Below are positions 34,178-42,226 of a DNA stretch of 64,000 nt, piece by piece. The notes under the pieces were generated by a model, which saw only the letters and a program-made list of their open reading frames with translations, was not told the DNA's origin and did no database searches. Position numbers and translations under genes: made by a program. The stretch's first letter is position 1. Each line of letters starts with the position of its first letter. This stretch comes from Klenkia brasiliensis (GTDB lineage: Bacteria; Actinomycetota; Actinomycetes; Mycobacteriales; Geodermatophilaceae). Where the stretch lies: contig NZ_FNCF01000007.1 of NCBI RefSeq assembly GCF_900100695.1, positions 62,001-126,000 on the forward strand. Reading direction: 5' to 3'.

Positions 34178-35161
34178 TCAGTCGCGGGGGTCCCGGGGGC
34201 GGCCGGCGCGCACGCCGTCCTCGTGGTGGCGCGAGGCCTCGCGGACGAGCTCCTCGCGGCGCTCGGCCTCCAGGCGCTGCGCGGCCTCGACGGACTCGGC
34301 GGCGGTGTCGGCGCGGTACTGCTTCCACGACCAGGCCACCGCGGCGACCCAGCCGGCGACGACCACGGCGTAGACCGGCCAGCGCACCGCGTCGGGGACG
34401 TCGGAGGCGCTGAACAGCGACCGGGTGTTGGTGAACACGATGATCCCGCCGACCGCCGAGCCGAGCAGCCGCGGCGGCACGTGCCGGACGAGCCACGCCG
34501 CGATCGGGGCGGCGACCAGGCCACCGATGAGCAGGCCGGCGACCCAGACCGCGTCGATGCCCTGGGTGCCCAGCGACAACAGGAAGCCCAGGGACGCCGA
34601 CACCGCGATGAGGAACTCGGAGGTGTCGATCGAGCCGATCACCTTGCGGGGCTCCATCCGGCCGCTGGCCAGGATGGCGGGCGTGCCCACCGGGCCCCAG
34701 CCACCACCGCCCGTGGCGTCGACGAAGCCGGCCACCAGCCCAAGCGGCCCGAGGAAGCGCTTGCGCATCGGCCGGCCGAGGTTCTGCCTGTTCAGCCCGC
34801 GGAAGGTGAAGCGCAGCAGCACGTAGAGGCCCAGCACGAGCAGGATGGCGCTCATCAGGGGGGCGGCGACCGAGGTGTCCAGGGCGGACAGGAAGGTCGC
34901 ACCGGCGAAGGCACCGACCGCGCCGGGCAGGCCGATCTTCGCCACGACCTTCCAGTCGACGTTGCCGAACCTCCAGTGCGACAGGCCCGAGGCCAGCGTG
35001 GTGCCGATCTCGGCCAGGTGCACGGTGGCCGACGCGGCGGCCGGGCTGGCGCCGACGACGAGCAGCAGGGTCGTGGAGGTGACGCCGTAGGCCATGCCGA
35101 GGCTGCCGTCGACGAGCTGGGCGCCGAGGCCCACCAGGGCGAACAGGACGAGGGTGCGCAC
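34178..35161 (-). CDS. TauE/SafE-family sulfite/organosulfonate exporter
   Basis: The protein has 327 residues from GTG 35161, with GGAG 7 bases upstream. There are eight or nine membrane helices: two TauE/SafE repeats with conserved starts (GLGAQLVDGSLGMAYGV and GPLGLVAGFVDATGGGGWGP). A charged cytoplasmic tail of about 50 residues (VEAAQRLEAERREELVREA) probably forms a helix. The family moves sulfite, sulfoacetate or related anions out of the cell. The upstream cysteine-containing leader peptide supports a link to sulfur or cysteine status. Confidence 0.85.
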   Translation of the reverse strand: MRTLVLFALVGLGAQLVDGSLGMAYGVTSTTLLLVVGASPAAASATVHLAEIGTTLASGLSHWRFGNVDWKVVAKIGLPGAVGAFAGATFLSALDTSVAAPLMSAILLVLGLYVLLRFTFRGLNRQNLGRPMRKRFLGPLGLVAGFVDATGGGGWGPVGTPAILASGRMEPRKVIGSIDTSEFLIAVSASLGFLLSLGTQGIDAVWVAGLLIGGLVAAPIAAWLVRHVPPRLLGSAVGGIIVFTNTRSLFSASDVPDAVRWPVYAVVVAGWVAAVAWSWKQYRADTAAESVEAAQRLEAERREELVREASRHHEDGVRAGRPRDPRD

Positions 35162-35213
35162 GAGCGGTCTCCAGGGTGGGGGAGGGGTGGAGGGTCCCCG
35201 GCCGCGCCGAGGT

Positions 35214-35231
35214 CAGGGCGGCGAGGCCCTG
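35214..35231 (-). terminator. Hairpin between leader peptide and exporter gene (possible attenuator)
   Basis: CAGGGC and GCCCTG form a 6-bp stem with a 6-base loop. The stem begins 8 bases after the leader stop codon and ends about 50 bases before the tauE/safE start. It is short but in the position where an attenuator structure would form. No alternative antiterminator pairing was worked out. Confidence 0.3.
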
Positions 35232-35238
35232 GCGGAGG

Positions 35239-35334
35239 TCAGCGGGCGCAGCAGGCCGCGGCGGTGACGCGTGCGAGGTCGACGTGGATGCGGCCCACCA
35301 GGTAGTCACCCGGGAGCAGGCAGGACGTCGGCAC
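35239..35334 (-). CDS. Cysteine-containing leader peptide upstream of the sulfite exporter
   Basis: GTG 35334 opens a 31-codon frame ending in HVDLARVTAAACCAR. This is the signature of the short leader peptides that precede sulfur-metabolism genes in actinobacteria, with an H-(I/V)-D-L-x-R core and a Cys cluster just before the stop. Cysteines are at 5, 28 and 29. Mycobacterial examples act as cysteine-responsive attenuators in which ribosome stalling or progress at Cys codons decides downstream expression. A GACAAT -10 box sits six bases before the GTG, so the mRNA would be leaderless, as in the mycobacterial cases. A shorter form from GTG 35298 (19 residues) is possible. Confidence 0.75.
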   Translation of the reverse strand: MPTSCLLPGDYLVGRIHVDLARVTAAACCAR

Positions 35335-35340
35335 GGGCCC

Positions 35341-35346
35341 ATTGTC
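35341..35346 (-). promoter_or_regulatory. -10 element for the leader peptide/exporter transcript
   Basis: GACAAT on the minus strand lies exactly six bases before GTG 35334, placing transcription start on the start codon. The -35 region falls within the last codons of the upstream MFS gene and is weak. Confidence 0.45.
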
Positions 35347-35361
35347 CACCAAGGCGATGGA

Positions 35362-36759
35362 CTAAGGGGCAGTGCTTCCCACCAGGTGGGACGGGCGCAG
35401 GGAGACCAGGGACACGAGCCCCCCGGTGACCAGCAGGACGGCGCACAACCGCAGGGCCAGCGCGTAGCCGTCGGTGAACGTCTCCGGCCGGGGGTGGTCG
35501 TCGCCGGAGAGCCCCACCGCCAGGGGCAGCGCGGCCACGGCGAGCAGCTGGGCGGCCCGCGCGACGGCGTTGTTCACCCCGCTGGCCACCCCGGCCAGCC
35601 GGTCCGGGGCGGCGTCGAGCACGGTGGCCGTCAGCGGCGCCACGGTCAGCGCCATCCCGAGGCCGAACAGCACCGACCCGGGCAGCACCGCGGTCACCCA
35701 CCGCGACCCGGCGTCCACGAAGGACAGGTAGGCCACCCCGGTCGCGGCGACGAACGGGCCGACCGTCATCGGCAGCCGCGGGCCCGTGCGGGCGGCCAGC
35801 GCCCCGGCCCGGGAGGACAGCAGCGAGATGATCAGGATCGAGGGGACGACGGCCGCCCCGGCGGACAGCGCGTCGTAGCCCAGCACGGTCTGCAGCTGCA
35901 GCACCAGGAAGAACGACATCCCACCCATCGCGCCGTAGACGGCCAGCGTGGTCAGGTTGGCGCCGCTGAACCGGCGGTCGGCGAACACGCCCAGCGGCAG
36001 CATCGGGTCCGCCGCCGTCCGCTCCCGGACCACGAAGCCCGCGGCCGCGGCCAGGCCGACCGCCAGCGCGACCCAGGTGCCGGGTCCGCTGCCGGCGTCG
36101 ATGAGGGCGTAGGTGGTGCCGCCCAGCGCGAGGGCGGCCAGGGCCGAGCCGGCGACGTCGAACCGGCCGTGGTGGCCCTCGTCGCGGCTCTCGGGCACGT
36201 GCCGCAGCGAGACCAGGACGACGGCGACCGCCAGCGGCACGTTGAGCAGGAACACCCACCGCCAGCTCACCGCGTCGACGAGGAACCCGGCCAGGAACGG
36301 CCCGCCGAGCCCGGCGATGCCGCCGAGCCCGGACCACAGCCCGATGGCGCGGCCGCGGTCGGCGTGCGCGAACGAGGACTGGATGATCGACAGCGACCCC
36401 GGCACCAGCAGGGCCCCGCCGATGCCCTGCAGCACCCGGGCGGCGACCAACAGCCCCGTCGAGGGCGCCAGGCCGCACAGCAGCGAGGCGGCGGCGAACC
36501 ACACCACGCCGACCAGGAAGACCCGCCGACGGCCGTACCGGTCGCCGAGCGCGCCGCCCAGCAGGATCAGCGCGGCCAGGGCCAGCGTGTAGCCGGTGAC
36601 CGTCCACTGCAGGCCCGACAACGACGAGCCGAGGTCGCGGCCGATGGTGGGCAGCGCGACGTTGACCGCGGTGGCGTCCAGGAACGCCATCGCCGAGGCC
36701 AGCACGGTGGCCAGCAGCGTCCACCGGGCCGGTGCCGTGCCCAACCGGAGCTCGGGCAC
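35362..36759 (-). CDS. DHA2-family MFS transporter (EmrB/QacA-like)
   Basis: GTG 36759 is chosen because AGGAGAG lies about 4 bases upstream. The 465 residues form about 14 helices. Motif A is LGDRYGRRRVFLVG; motif C-like glycine-rich helices include GLGGIAGLGGPFLAGFLVDAVSWRWVF. The N-terminal signature LDATAVNVALPTIGRDL is typical of H+-driven drug exporters. Substrate unknown. The start is 10 bases after the Pit gene stop, so it should ride on the phosphate-controlled transcript, an unusual partner for a drug-efflux-type pump. Confidence 0.87.
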   Translation of the reverse strand: MPELRLGTAPARWTLLATVLASAMAFLDATAVNVALPTIGRDLGSSLSGLQWTVTGYTLALAALILLGGALGDRYGRRRVFLVGVVWFAAASLLCGLAPSTGLLVAARVLQGIGGALLVPGSLSIIQSSFAHADRGRAIGLWSGLGGIAGLGGPFLAGFLVDAVSWRWVFLLNVPLAVAVVLVSLRHVPESRDEGHHGRFDVAGSALAALALGGTTYALIDAGSGPGTWVALAVGLAAAAGFVVRERTAADPMLPLGVFADRRFSGANLTTLAVYGAMGGMSFFLVLQLQTVLGYDALSAGAAVVPSILIISLLSSRAGALAARTGPRLPMTVGPFVAATGVAYLSFVDAGSRWVTAVLPGSVLFGLGMALTVAPLTATVLDAAPDRLAGVASGVNNAVARAAQLLAVAALPLAVGLSGDDHPRPETFTDGYALALRLCAVLLVTGGLVSLVSLRPSHLVGSTAP

Positions 36760-36769
36760 GTCTCTCCTG

Positions 36770-37771
36770 TCAGCCGACGACCGCGTGCACCACGTAGTAG
36801 ACACCCGCCGCGACCGCCCCGGCGGCGGGCAGGGTGAGCACCCAGGCGACCACGATGTTCCCGGCCACGCCCCAGCGCACCGCCGACAGCCGGCGGGTGG
36901 CGCCCACGCCCATGATCGAGGTGGTCGTGATGTGCGTGGTGGACACCGGGACGGCGAACACCGTCGCCGTGGTGACCATGACCGCCGAGGCGACGGTCTG
37001 CGCGGAGAACCCGCCCGCCGGGGTGAGCTGGATGATCCGCCGGCCGAGGGTGCGCATGATCCGGAAGCCGCCGGCGTAGGTGCCGGCGCTGATCGCCAGC
37101 GCCGCCGCCAGGATCACCCACAGCGGCACCTCGAAGGTGTCGATCTGCCCGGAGGTGACCAGCGCGAGGGTGATGATGCCCATCGTCTTCTGCGCGTCCT
37201 GCAGGCCGTGGCCCAGCGCCATCGTCGCGGAGCTGACGATCTGGGCGTACCGGAAACCGCGGTTGGCCCGGGTCACGTTGGCGCCCCGGAAGGACCACAG
37301 GATGGCCAGCATGAACAGGTAGCCCAGCCCGAAACCGACCAGCGGCGACAGCACCATCGGGACGACGACCTTCTCCACGATCCCCATCCACTGCACCGAG
37401 TGGACGGCGGCCAGCGCGGCCCCGACCAGCCCGCCGATGAGCGCGTGGGACGAGGAGCTGGGCAGCCCGAAGTACCAGGTGATGAGGTTCCAGGTGATCG
37501 CGCCCATGAGCGCGGCGAACACGATCTGCAGCCCGCCGGCGCCGCTGGGCGTGTCGATGATCCCCGCGCCCACGGTCTTGGCGACCTCGGTGGAGATCAG
37601 CGCACCGACCAGGTTCATCACCGCGGCCAGCGCCAGCGCGACCCGGGGGGTCAGCGCCTTGGTGGAGACGGCGACGGCGATCGAGTTGGCGGCGTCGTGG
37701 AAGCCGTTGGTGTAGTCGAAGGCCAGCGCGACGACGACGATGACGACCATCGCCAGGAAGAGCCCGTCCAC
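36770..37771 (-). CDS. pit: Low-affinity inorganic phosphate transporter (PiT family)
   Basis: The protein has 333 residues and about ten membrane helices. Both PiT signatures are present: FDYTNGFHDAANSIA near the N-terminus and GLPSSSSHALIGG, with a second-half copy at VPVSTTHITTTSIMGVG. It imports metal-phosphate with H+. It starts 7 bases after the DUF47 gene, the usual PhoU-like partner. A PHO box upstream of DUF47 suggests phosphate-starvation control. Confidence 0.92.
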   Translation of the reverse strand: MDGLFLAMVVIVVVALAFDYTNGFHDAANSIAVAVSTKALTPRVALALAAVMNLVGALISTEVAKTVGAGIIDTPSGAGGLQIVFAALMGAITWNLITWYFGLPSSSSHALIGGLVGAALAAVHSVQWMGIVEKVVVPMVLSPLVGFGLGYLFMLAILWSFRGANVTRANRGFRYAQIVSSATMALGHGLQDAQKTMGIITLALVTSGQIDTFEVPLWVILAAALAISAGTYAGGFRIMRTLGRRIIQLTPAGGFSAQTVASAVMVTTATVFAVPVSTTHITTTSIMGVGATRRLSAVRWGVAGNIVVAWVLTLPAAGAVAAGVYYVVHAVVG

Positions 37772-37778
37772 GGCGGGG

Positions 37779-38396
37779 TCAGGACTCCTTGACCGCGATG
37801 GTCTCGACGACGTTGGCCACGTGCTCGAAGGCGTCGGCGGCCTCCTCGAGCTGGTCGGCCACCTCCTTGAGCTTGAGGATCTCCAGCGCGTCGAACTCCC
37901 CGGAGTACAGCCGGGAGAGCAGCCGGCGGTAGAGCTTGTCCGCCTCGTTCTCCAGGCTGTTGACCTCGATCCAGTAGTCCGACAGGCCCTTCATCGCCTT
38001 CAGCCGGGGCATCGCGTCGGCGGTGACCTGGGCGCAGCGCTGCAGCAGGGCGACCTGCTGGCCCATCTCGGGGGGCAGCGTGCCCAGCCCGGTGAGGACG
38101 ACGAGGTCGGCGGCGGCCTCGATGGCGTCCATGACGTCGTCCAGGTCGCTGGCCAGGTTGTAGATGTCCTCCCGGTCGAACGGGGTGACGAAGCTGGAGT
38201 TCAGCTGGCGGAAGACCGCGTGCGTGGCGTTGTCGCCCTTGTGCTCGAGGTCGCGCAGCGTGCGGGCGAGCTCCGCGCGGCGGAGGTGGTCGTGCACGAA
38301 GTCGCCGAGGACCCCGGTCGCCTCGACGAGGTTGACCGCCGAGGCGGTGAACATGTCGTAGAAGCTCGAGTCCTTGGGCGTCAGGCTGAAGGGCAC
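37779..38396 (-). CDS. DUF47/PhoU-like Pit accessory protein
   Basis: The product has 205 residues, all helical. Family motifs are LRDLEHKGDNATHAVFRQLNSSFVTPFDREDIY (early), DLDDVMDAIEAAADL, and EVNSLENEADKLYRRLL. The E/D-x3-D metal-binding bundles resemble PhoU. DUF47 proteins regulate the linked Pit transporter. There is no Shine-Dalgarno. A TAGGCT -10 box ends six bases before the GTG, so translation is probably leaderless. Confidence 0.9.
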   Translation of the reverse strand: MPFSLTPKDSSFYDMFTASAVNLVEATGVLGDFVHDHLRRAELARTLRDLEHKGDNATHAVFRQLNSSFVTPFDREDIYNLASDLDDVMDAIEAAADLVVLTGLGTLPPEMGQQVALLQRCAQVTADAMPRLKAMKGLSDYWIEVNSLENEADKLYRRLLSRLYSGEFDALEILKLKEVADQLEEAADAFEHVANVVETIAVKES

Positions 38397-38402
38397 GCCA
38401 GG

Positions 38403-38408
38403 AGCCTA
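38403..38408 (-). promoter_or_regulatory. -10 element of the DUF47-pit operon (leaderless)
   Basis: TAGGCT on the minus strand fits TAnnnT and lies six bases before the GTG at 38396. With a 17-base spacer the -35 falls at about 38426-38431, inside the PHO box. Confidence 0.5.
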
Positions 38409-38419
38409 GAGCCCCCTTG

Positions 38420-38452
38420 CGTACACCAACCGTTCACCTGCGCGTCACCTAG
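38420..38452. promoter_or_regulatory. PHO box: three 11-bp direct repeats upstream of DUF47-pit
   Basis: Units CGTACACCAAC (38420-38430), CGTTCACCTGC (38431-38441) and GCGTCACCTAG (38442-38452) follow each other without a gap. Streptomyces-type PHO boxes bound by PhoP consist of 11-nt direct repeats related to GTTCACC, and the middle unit matches that core exactly. The array overlaps the -35 region of the DUF47-pit promoter and the last codons of the sigma gene. PhoP binding is inference; phoPR is not in the window. Confidence 0.7.
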
Positions 38453-39026
38453 CCCGCGCGCCGCCGGCCCGTCCGTCGTCGGCCTGCTCGTCGGCCTGCT
38501 CGTCGGCCAGGGCGTCGACGAGGTCGCCGCGGGCCCGGGCGACCCGGGAGCGGATGGTGCCCACCGGCACCCCGGCGACCTCGGCCGCCTCCGCGTAGGG
38601 CAGCCCCATCAGCTGGGTCAGCACGAACGCCTCGCGCCGGTCGGGGTGCAGCCGGGCCAGCAGGTCGTCGACGGCGGCGCCCTCGCCGGTGCGGTCGGCG
38701 CCGTCGGTGCGCTCCAGCAGCTCGTCGTCGCCGACCAGCACCAGCCGGCGCCGCCGCCGCGAGCGGATGGCGTCGGCGCAGGTGCGGCGGGCGATCGACA
38801 GCAGCCAGGTGCGCACGGTCGACCGGCCGGCGAACCGGTGCAGCGAGCCGAACGCCCGCAGGTAGGTCTCCTGGGTGAGGTCGTCGGCGGACTGCCGGTC
38901 GCCCAGGTGCGCGCACAGCCGCCAGACGTCGGCCTGGGTGGCGCGCACCAGCGCCGCGGCGGCCAGCGGGTCCCCGTCGGCGGCGTCCCGGGCGACCCGG
39001 GCCAGCTCGTCGACGGGTTCGCTCAC
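38445..39026 (-). CDS. ECF RNA polymerase sigma factor, SigC-like
   Basis: The protein has 193 residues. Region 2 reads TQADVWRLCAHLGDRQSADDLTQETYLRAFGSL, region 4 LPYAEAAEVAGVPVGTIRSRVARARGDL. The string QxDVWR, the SADDLTQET box and the VGTIRSRVARAR end are close to M. tuberculosis SigC as I remember it. It diverges from a zinc-finger anti-sigma gene followed by CopCD, YcnI and Sco1. The C-terminal tail is Glu/Asp/Ala-rich (DEQADEQADDGRAGG). It likely controls the copper block and itself. Confidence 0.88.
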   Translation of the reverse strand: MSEPVDELARVARDAADGDPLAAAALVRATQADVWRLCAHLGDRQSADDLTQETYLRAFGSLHRFAGRSTVRTWLLSIARRTCADAIRSRRRRRLVLVGDDELLERTDGADRTGEGAAVDDLLARLHPDRREAFVLTQLMGLPYAEAAEVAGVPVGTIRSRVARARGDLVDALADEQADEQADDGRAGGARAR

Positions 39027-39103
39027 GCACCCCAGTCTGACCTGTGACCGCGGCCATGCCGACCCCCGGGAACTGGGGGCCCTTCCCCGGCGACCACCAG
39101 TCC

Positions 39104-39748
39104 ATGCACTGCGAGCGTTTCCGCGAGGCGGCGTCGGCCCGGATGGACGGCGAGGGCTCCCCGGTCCCCGCCGCGGCCCTCGACGCGCACCTCGATGCCT
39201 GCACCTCGTGCTCCCGGTGGGTGGCCACCGCCGGCACGCTCACCCGCCGCGCCCGGCTGGCCCCCGCGCCCGCCGTCCCCGACCTGACCGCCGCGGTGCT
39301 CGCCGCGCTGCCCGACCGGCTGCCCGGCGCCGCGGCGGCCGCCCGGTCGCGGCTGGTCACCACCGCGCTGCGGCTGGCCCTGCTGGCCGTGGGCGTGGCG
39401 CAGATCGGCCTGGCCACCCCGTCGCTGCTGGACGGCGCCGGAGCGATGAGCGCCCCTGTGCACATGGCGCACGAGACCGGCGCGTGGAACCTCGGCCTGG
39501 CGGTCGCCTTCCTCGCCTGCGCCGCCGCCCCCCGGCTGGCCCCCGGTGCGCTGCCCTTCCTGGTCACCTTCACCGTGGTGCTCACCGTGACCACCGTCGC
39601 CGACCTGGAGTCCGGCCACGTGCACGCCGACCGGGCGGTCGGGCACCTGCTGCTGCTCGTCGGGCTGCTGCTCACCGCCGCGCTGGCCTGGCGCGGGCGC
39701 CGGCGGCGGACCGCCGGCGCCGCCGCCGGGGTGCGGGTGCTCGCGTGA
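39104..39748 (+). CDS. Zinc-finger (ZAS) anti-sigma factor with multi-helix, His-containing membrane domain
   Basis: ATG 39104 gives the usual anti-sigma start MHCERFREAASARMDGE; earlier in-frame starts (39044, 39056) exist. The H-x3-C-x2-C zinc motif is in LDAHLDACTSCSRW. After a linker come about four membrane helices, from residue ~83. The helix regions carry clustered histidines (PVHMAHETG and SGHVHADRAVGH), unusual for a plain anti-sigma and suited to metal sensing. It should hold the divergent SigC-like factor inactive at the membrane. It overlaps the CopCD gene by four bases, tying it to copper handling (inference). Confidence 0.8.
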   Translation: MHCERFREAASARMDGEGSPVPAAALDAHLDACTSCSRWVATAGTLTRRARLAPAPAVPDLTAAVLAALPDRLPGAAAAARSRLVTTALRLALLAVGVAQIGLATPSLLDGAGAMSAPVHMAHETGAWNLGLAVAFLACAAAPRLAPGALPFLVTFTVVLTVTTVADLESGHVHADRAVGHLLLLVGLLLTAALAWRGRRRRTAGAAAGVRVLA

Positions 39749-41460
39749 GGCGGCTGGTCCTGGTCCTGCTGGGCGGGGTCGCGGTGCTGCTGGGCACCGC
39801 GGGCCCGGCCAGCGCGCACGCCACCCTGGTGACCTCCTCGCCGGCCGACGGCGCCCGGGTGGACGCCGCCCCCGGCGAGGTGACCCTGGAGTTCGACGAG
39901 TCGGTGTCGCTGGGCGCCGGCTACGCCCGGGTGCTCGGTGCCGACGGCGAGCGGGTGGACACCGGCGCCGCCTCGGTCACCGACGACGTGCTGACCATCC
40001 CGCTGCGCGACGGGCTGCCCGACGCCAGCTACGTCGTCACCTGGCGGGTCGTGTCCGCCGACTCCCACCCGGTCTCGGGCGCCTACGCCTTCGTCGTCGG
40101 GGACGGCGAGCTGGTGCCGGCCACCGACGTCGAGGCCGGCACCGACGTCGACCCGGTCGTGGCGACCCTGCTGCCCGTCGCCCGCTGGCTCGGCTTCGGC
40201 GGCCTGGCCCTCGGGCTGGGCATCACGGTCGTGCTGGCGTTGTGCTGGCCGGCCGGCTGGGCCTCCCGGCGGGCGCGGTCGCTCACCGTCGCCGGGCTCG
40301 GCGCGGTCGGGGCGGGGGCGTTGCTGTCGTTCCTGCTGCAGGGGCCCTACGCCGCGGCGACCGGGCTGTCCGGCGCGGTCGACCCGCAGCTGCTGGGCAC
40401 CACGCTGGGCTCGGCCTACGGGACCACCCTGCTCGTGCGGGTCGTCCTCGTCGCCGCCCTCGCCGCGCTGGTCGTCCTGCGGCCGGCGGCCGGTCCACCC
40501 GGTCGGCCGTGGCTGGCCGTCGCCGGTCTGCTCGGGCTGGGCCTGGTGGTGAGCACCGCCGCGGTCGGCCACCCGGTCGCCGGTGCGCTCCCCGGGCTGG
40601 CGGTCGTCGTGACCACCGTGCACGTGGCCGCGATGACCGTCTGGCTGGGCGGGCTGGTGCTGCTGCTGGCCGTCGTGCTGCGGCCCGGGGTGCCGGCCGG
40701 CGAGCTGGGCTCCGCACTGCCCCGGTACAGCCGGCTGGCCGCGGGGTCGGTGGCCGCGCTGGTGGTCAGCGGGGTGGTGCAGTCCGTCCGCGAGGTCGGC
40801 TCACCCGCCGCGCTGGTGTCCACCACGTACGGCTGGCTGCTGGTCGCCAAGCTCGGCCTGGTCCTCGCGCTGCTGGCCGCCGCCGGGGTCAGCCGGGTGT
40901 GGGTGCAGCAGCGCCTGGGCGCCCCGCGCCCGGGCGGGCGCCGGGTCGTCGCGCACGCGTACAGCGCCGAGGAGGAGGCCGCCGCGGCGCAGCGCACGCA
41001 GACCGCGGTGGCCGACGTCGCGCCCTTCCGGCGGTCGGTGCTCCTCGAGGTGGCGGTCGCCGCCGTCGTCCTGGCCCTGTCCGCGGTGCTGGTGGGCACC
41101 CCGCCGGCGAAGGCCGCGCTGGCCCAGCCGGTCGACGTCACGCTGCCGCTGCAGTCGGCGACCGGCACCGACGGCAGCGTGCAGCTGTCCCTGGACCCGG
41201 CCCGGCCGGGCAGCAACGCGCTGCACGTCTACCTCTTCGACGCGCAGGGGCAGCTCGCCCAGCCCCGGTCGCTGAGCGTCACGCTCACCGAGCCGGAGCA
41301 GCAGATCGGCCCGCTGGAGGTCGACCTGCAGCCCGCCGGACCCGGCCACTCCACCGGCGACGCCGCCATCCCCACCGCCGGCACCTGGACGGTCACCGTC
41401 GCCGTCCGGCTCGACGAGTTCACCGCGCTCACCGCGCAGACCACGTTCCCCGTCCGCTGA
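39745..41460 (+). CDS. CopC-CopD fusion copper protein (YcnJ-like) with C-terminal extracytoplasmic domain
   Basis: The product has 571 residues. The signal peptide ends at PASA, leaving His as the first mature residue (HATLVTSSP), and DSHPVSGAY supplies more copper ligands of CopC (about 25-125). About eight helices of the CopD domain follow (about 140-450). A last soluble domain of about 110 residues resembles YtkA-like domains. B. subtilis YcnJ has the same CopC-CopD order and imports copper under starvation. Start overlaps the anti-sigma stop. Confidence 0.88.
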   Translation: MRRLVLVLLGGVAVLLGTAGPASAHATLVTSSPADGARVDAAPGEVTLEFDESVSLGAGYARVLGADGERVDTGAASVTDDVLTIPLRDGLPDASYVVTWRVVSADSHPVSGAYAFVVGDGELVPATDVEAGTDVDPVVATLLPVARWLGFGGLALGLGITVVLALCWPAGWASRRARSLTVAGLGAVGAGALLSFLLQGPYAAATGLSGAVDPQLLGTTLGSAYGTTLLVRVVLVAALAALVVLRPAAGPPGRPWLAVAGLLGLGLVVSTAAVGHPVAGALPGLAVVVTTVHVAAMTVWLGGLVLLLAVVLRPGVPAGELGSALPRYSRLAAGSVAALVVSGVVQSVREVGSPAALVSTTYGWLLVAKLGLVLALLAAAGVSRVWVQQRLGAPRPGGRRVVAHAYSAEEEAAAAQRTQTAVADVAPFRRSVLLEVAVAAVVLALSAVLVGTPPAKAALAQPVDVTLPLQSATGTDGSVQLSLDPARPGSNALHVYLFDAQGQLAQPRSLSVTLTEPEQQIGPLEVDLQPAGPGHSTGDAAIPTAGTWTVTVAVRLDEFTALTAQTTFPVR

Positions 41461-41488
41461 CGCGGGCGACCCCCACCGAAGGAGAAGC

Positions 41489-42226
41489 ATGTCCCGCACC
41501 CTCCGCCGCGCCGCCGTCCTGGCCGTGGCGACCGCCGCCACCCTGGTGGCCGGCACCGGCATCGCCTCGGCGCACGTCCGGGTGTCCTCCGACGACGCCG
41601 TCCCCGGCGGCTACGGCGTGATGACCTTCCGGGTGCCCAACGAGAGCGACACCGCCAGCACGGTGTCGCTGCGCATCCAGCTGCCCACCGACAGCCCGCT
41701 CACCTTCGTGCAGGCCGAGCCGGTGCCGGGCTGGACGATCACCCAGACCACCACCCAGCTCGACCCGCCGGTCGAGGCCGACGGCGACACCGTCACCGAG
41801 GCGGTCAGCGTCGTGCAGTTCAGCGCCGCCGACGGCGGCGGCATCGCGCCGGGGCAGTTCCAGGAGTTCCGGCTGCTCGGCGGGCCCTTCCCGGACGCCG
41901 ACAGCCTGACCCTGCCCGTCGTGCAGACCTACAGCGACGGCACCGAGGCGGCCTGGATCGAGCCGACCGTCGAGGGCCAGGACGAGCCGCAGAGCCCGGC
42001 CCCGGTGCTGAGCCTGACCGGCGGGACGGGCGAGGCGGCCGCCGACGCCCACGGCTCGGGGGACACCGACACCGACACCGACACCGCCTCCTCGGCGACC
42101 CCGGCCGGCGACGACGGCGACGGGCTGGCCGTGACCGCGCTGGTCCTGGGCGGGCTCGGGCTGCTCGCCGGGGTCGCCGGGCTCGTCCTGGGCCTGTCGG
42201 CACGCCGACGTACCGTGGGGCAGTGA
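41489..42226 (+). CDS. YcnI-family (DUF1775) copper-binding membrane protein
   Basis: The protein has 245 residues with a strong GAAGGAGAAG site. The signal peptide ends at IASA, then HVRVSSDDAVPGG, so the N-terminal His is ready to bind copper as in B. subtilis YcnI. The DUF1775 core runs to about residue 165, followed by an Asp/Thr-rich linker (GSGDTDTDTDTASS) and one C-terminal membrane anchor. It probably hands copper to or from CopCD. It overlaps the Sco1 gene by four bases. Confidence 0.88.
   Translation: MSRTLRRAAVLAVATAATLVAGTGIASAHVRVSSDDAVPGGYGVMTFRVPNESDTASTVSLRIQLPTDSPLTFVQAEPVPGWTITQTTTQLDPPVEADGDTVTEAVSVVQFSAADGGGIAPGQFQEFRLLGGPFPDADSLTLPVVQTYSDGTEAAWIEPTVEGQDEPQSPAPVLSLTGGTGEAAADAHGSGDTDTDTDTASSATPAGDDGDGLAVTALVLGGLGLLAGVAGLVLGLSARRRTVGQ

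Noticed and set aside
39068-39096. GGGAAC-N17-CGACCA as an ECF promoter for the anti-sigma gene
   Set aside because: The -35 half is suggestive but the -10 half does not match a CGT-type ECF -10, and no matching copy was found on the sigma side.
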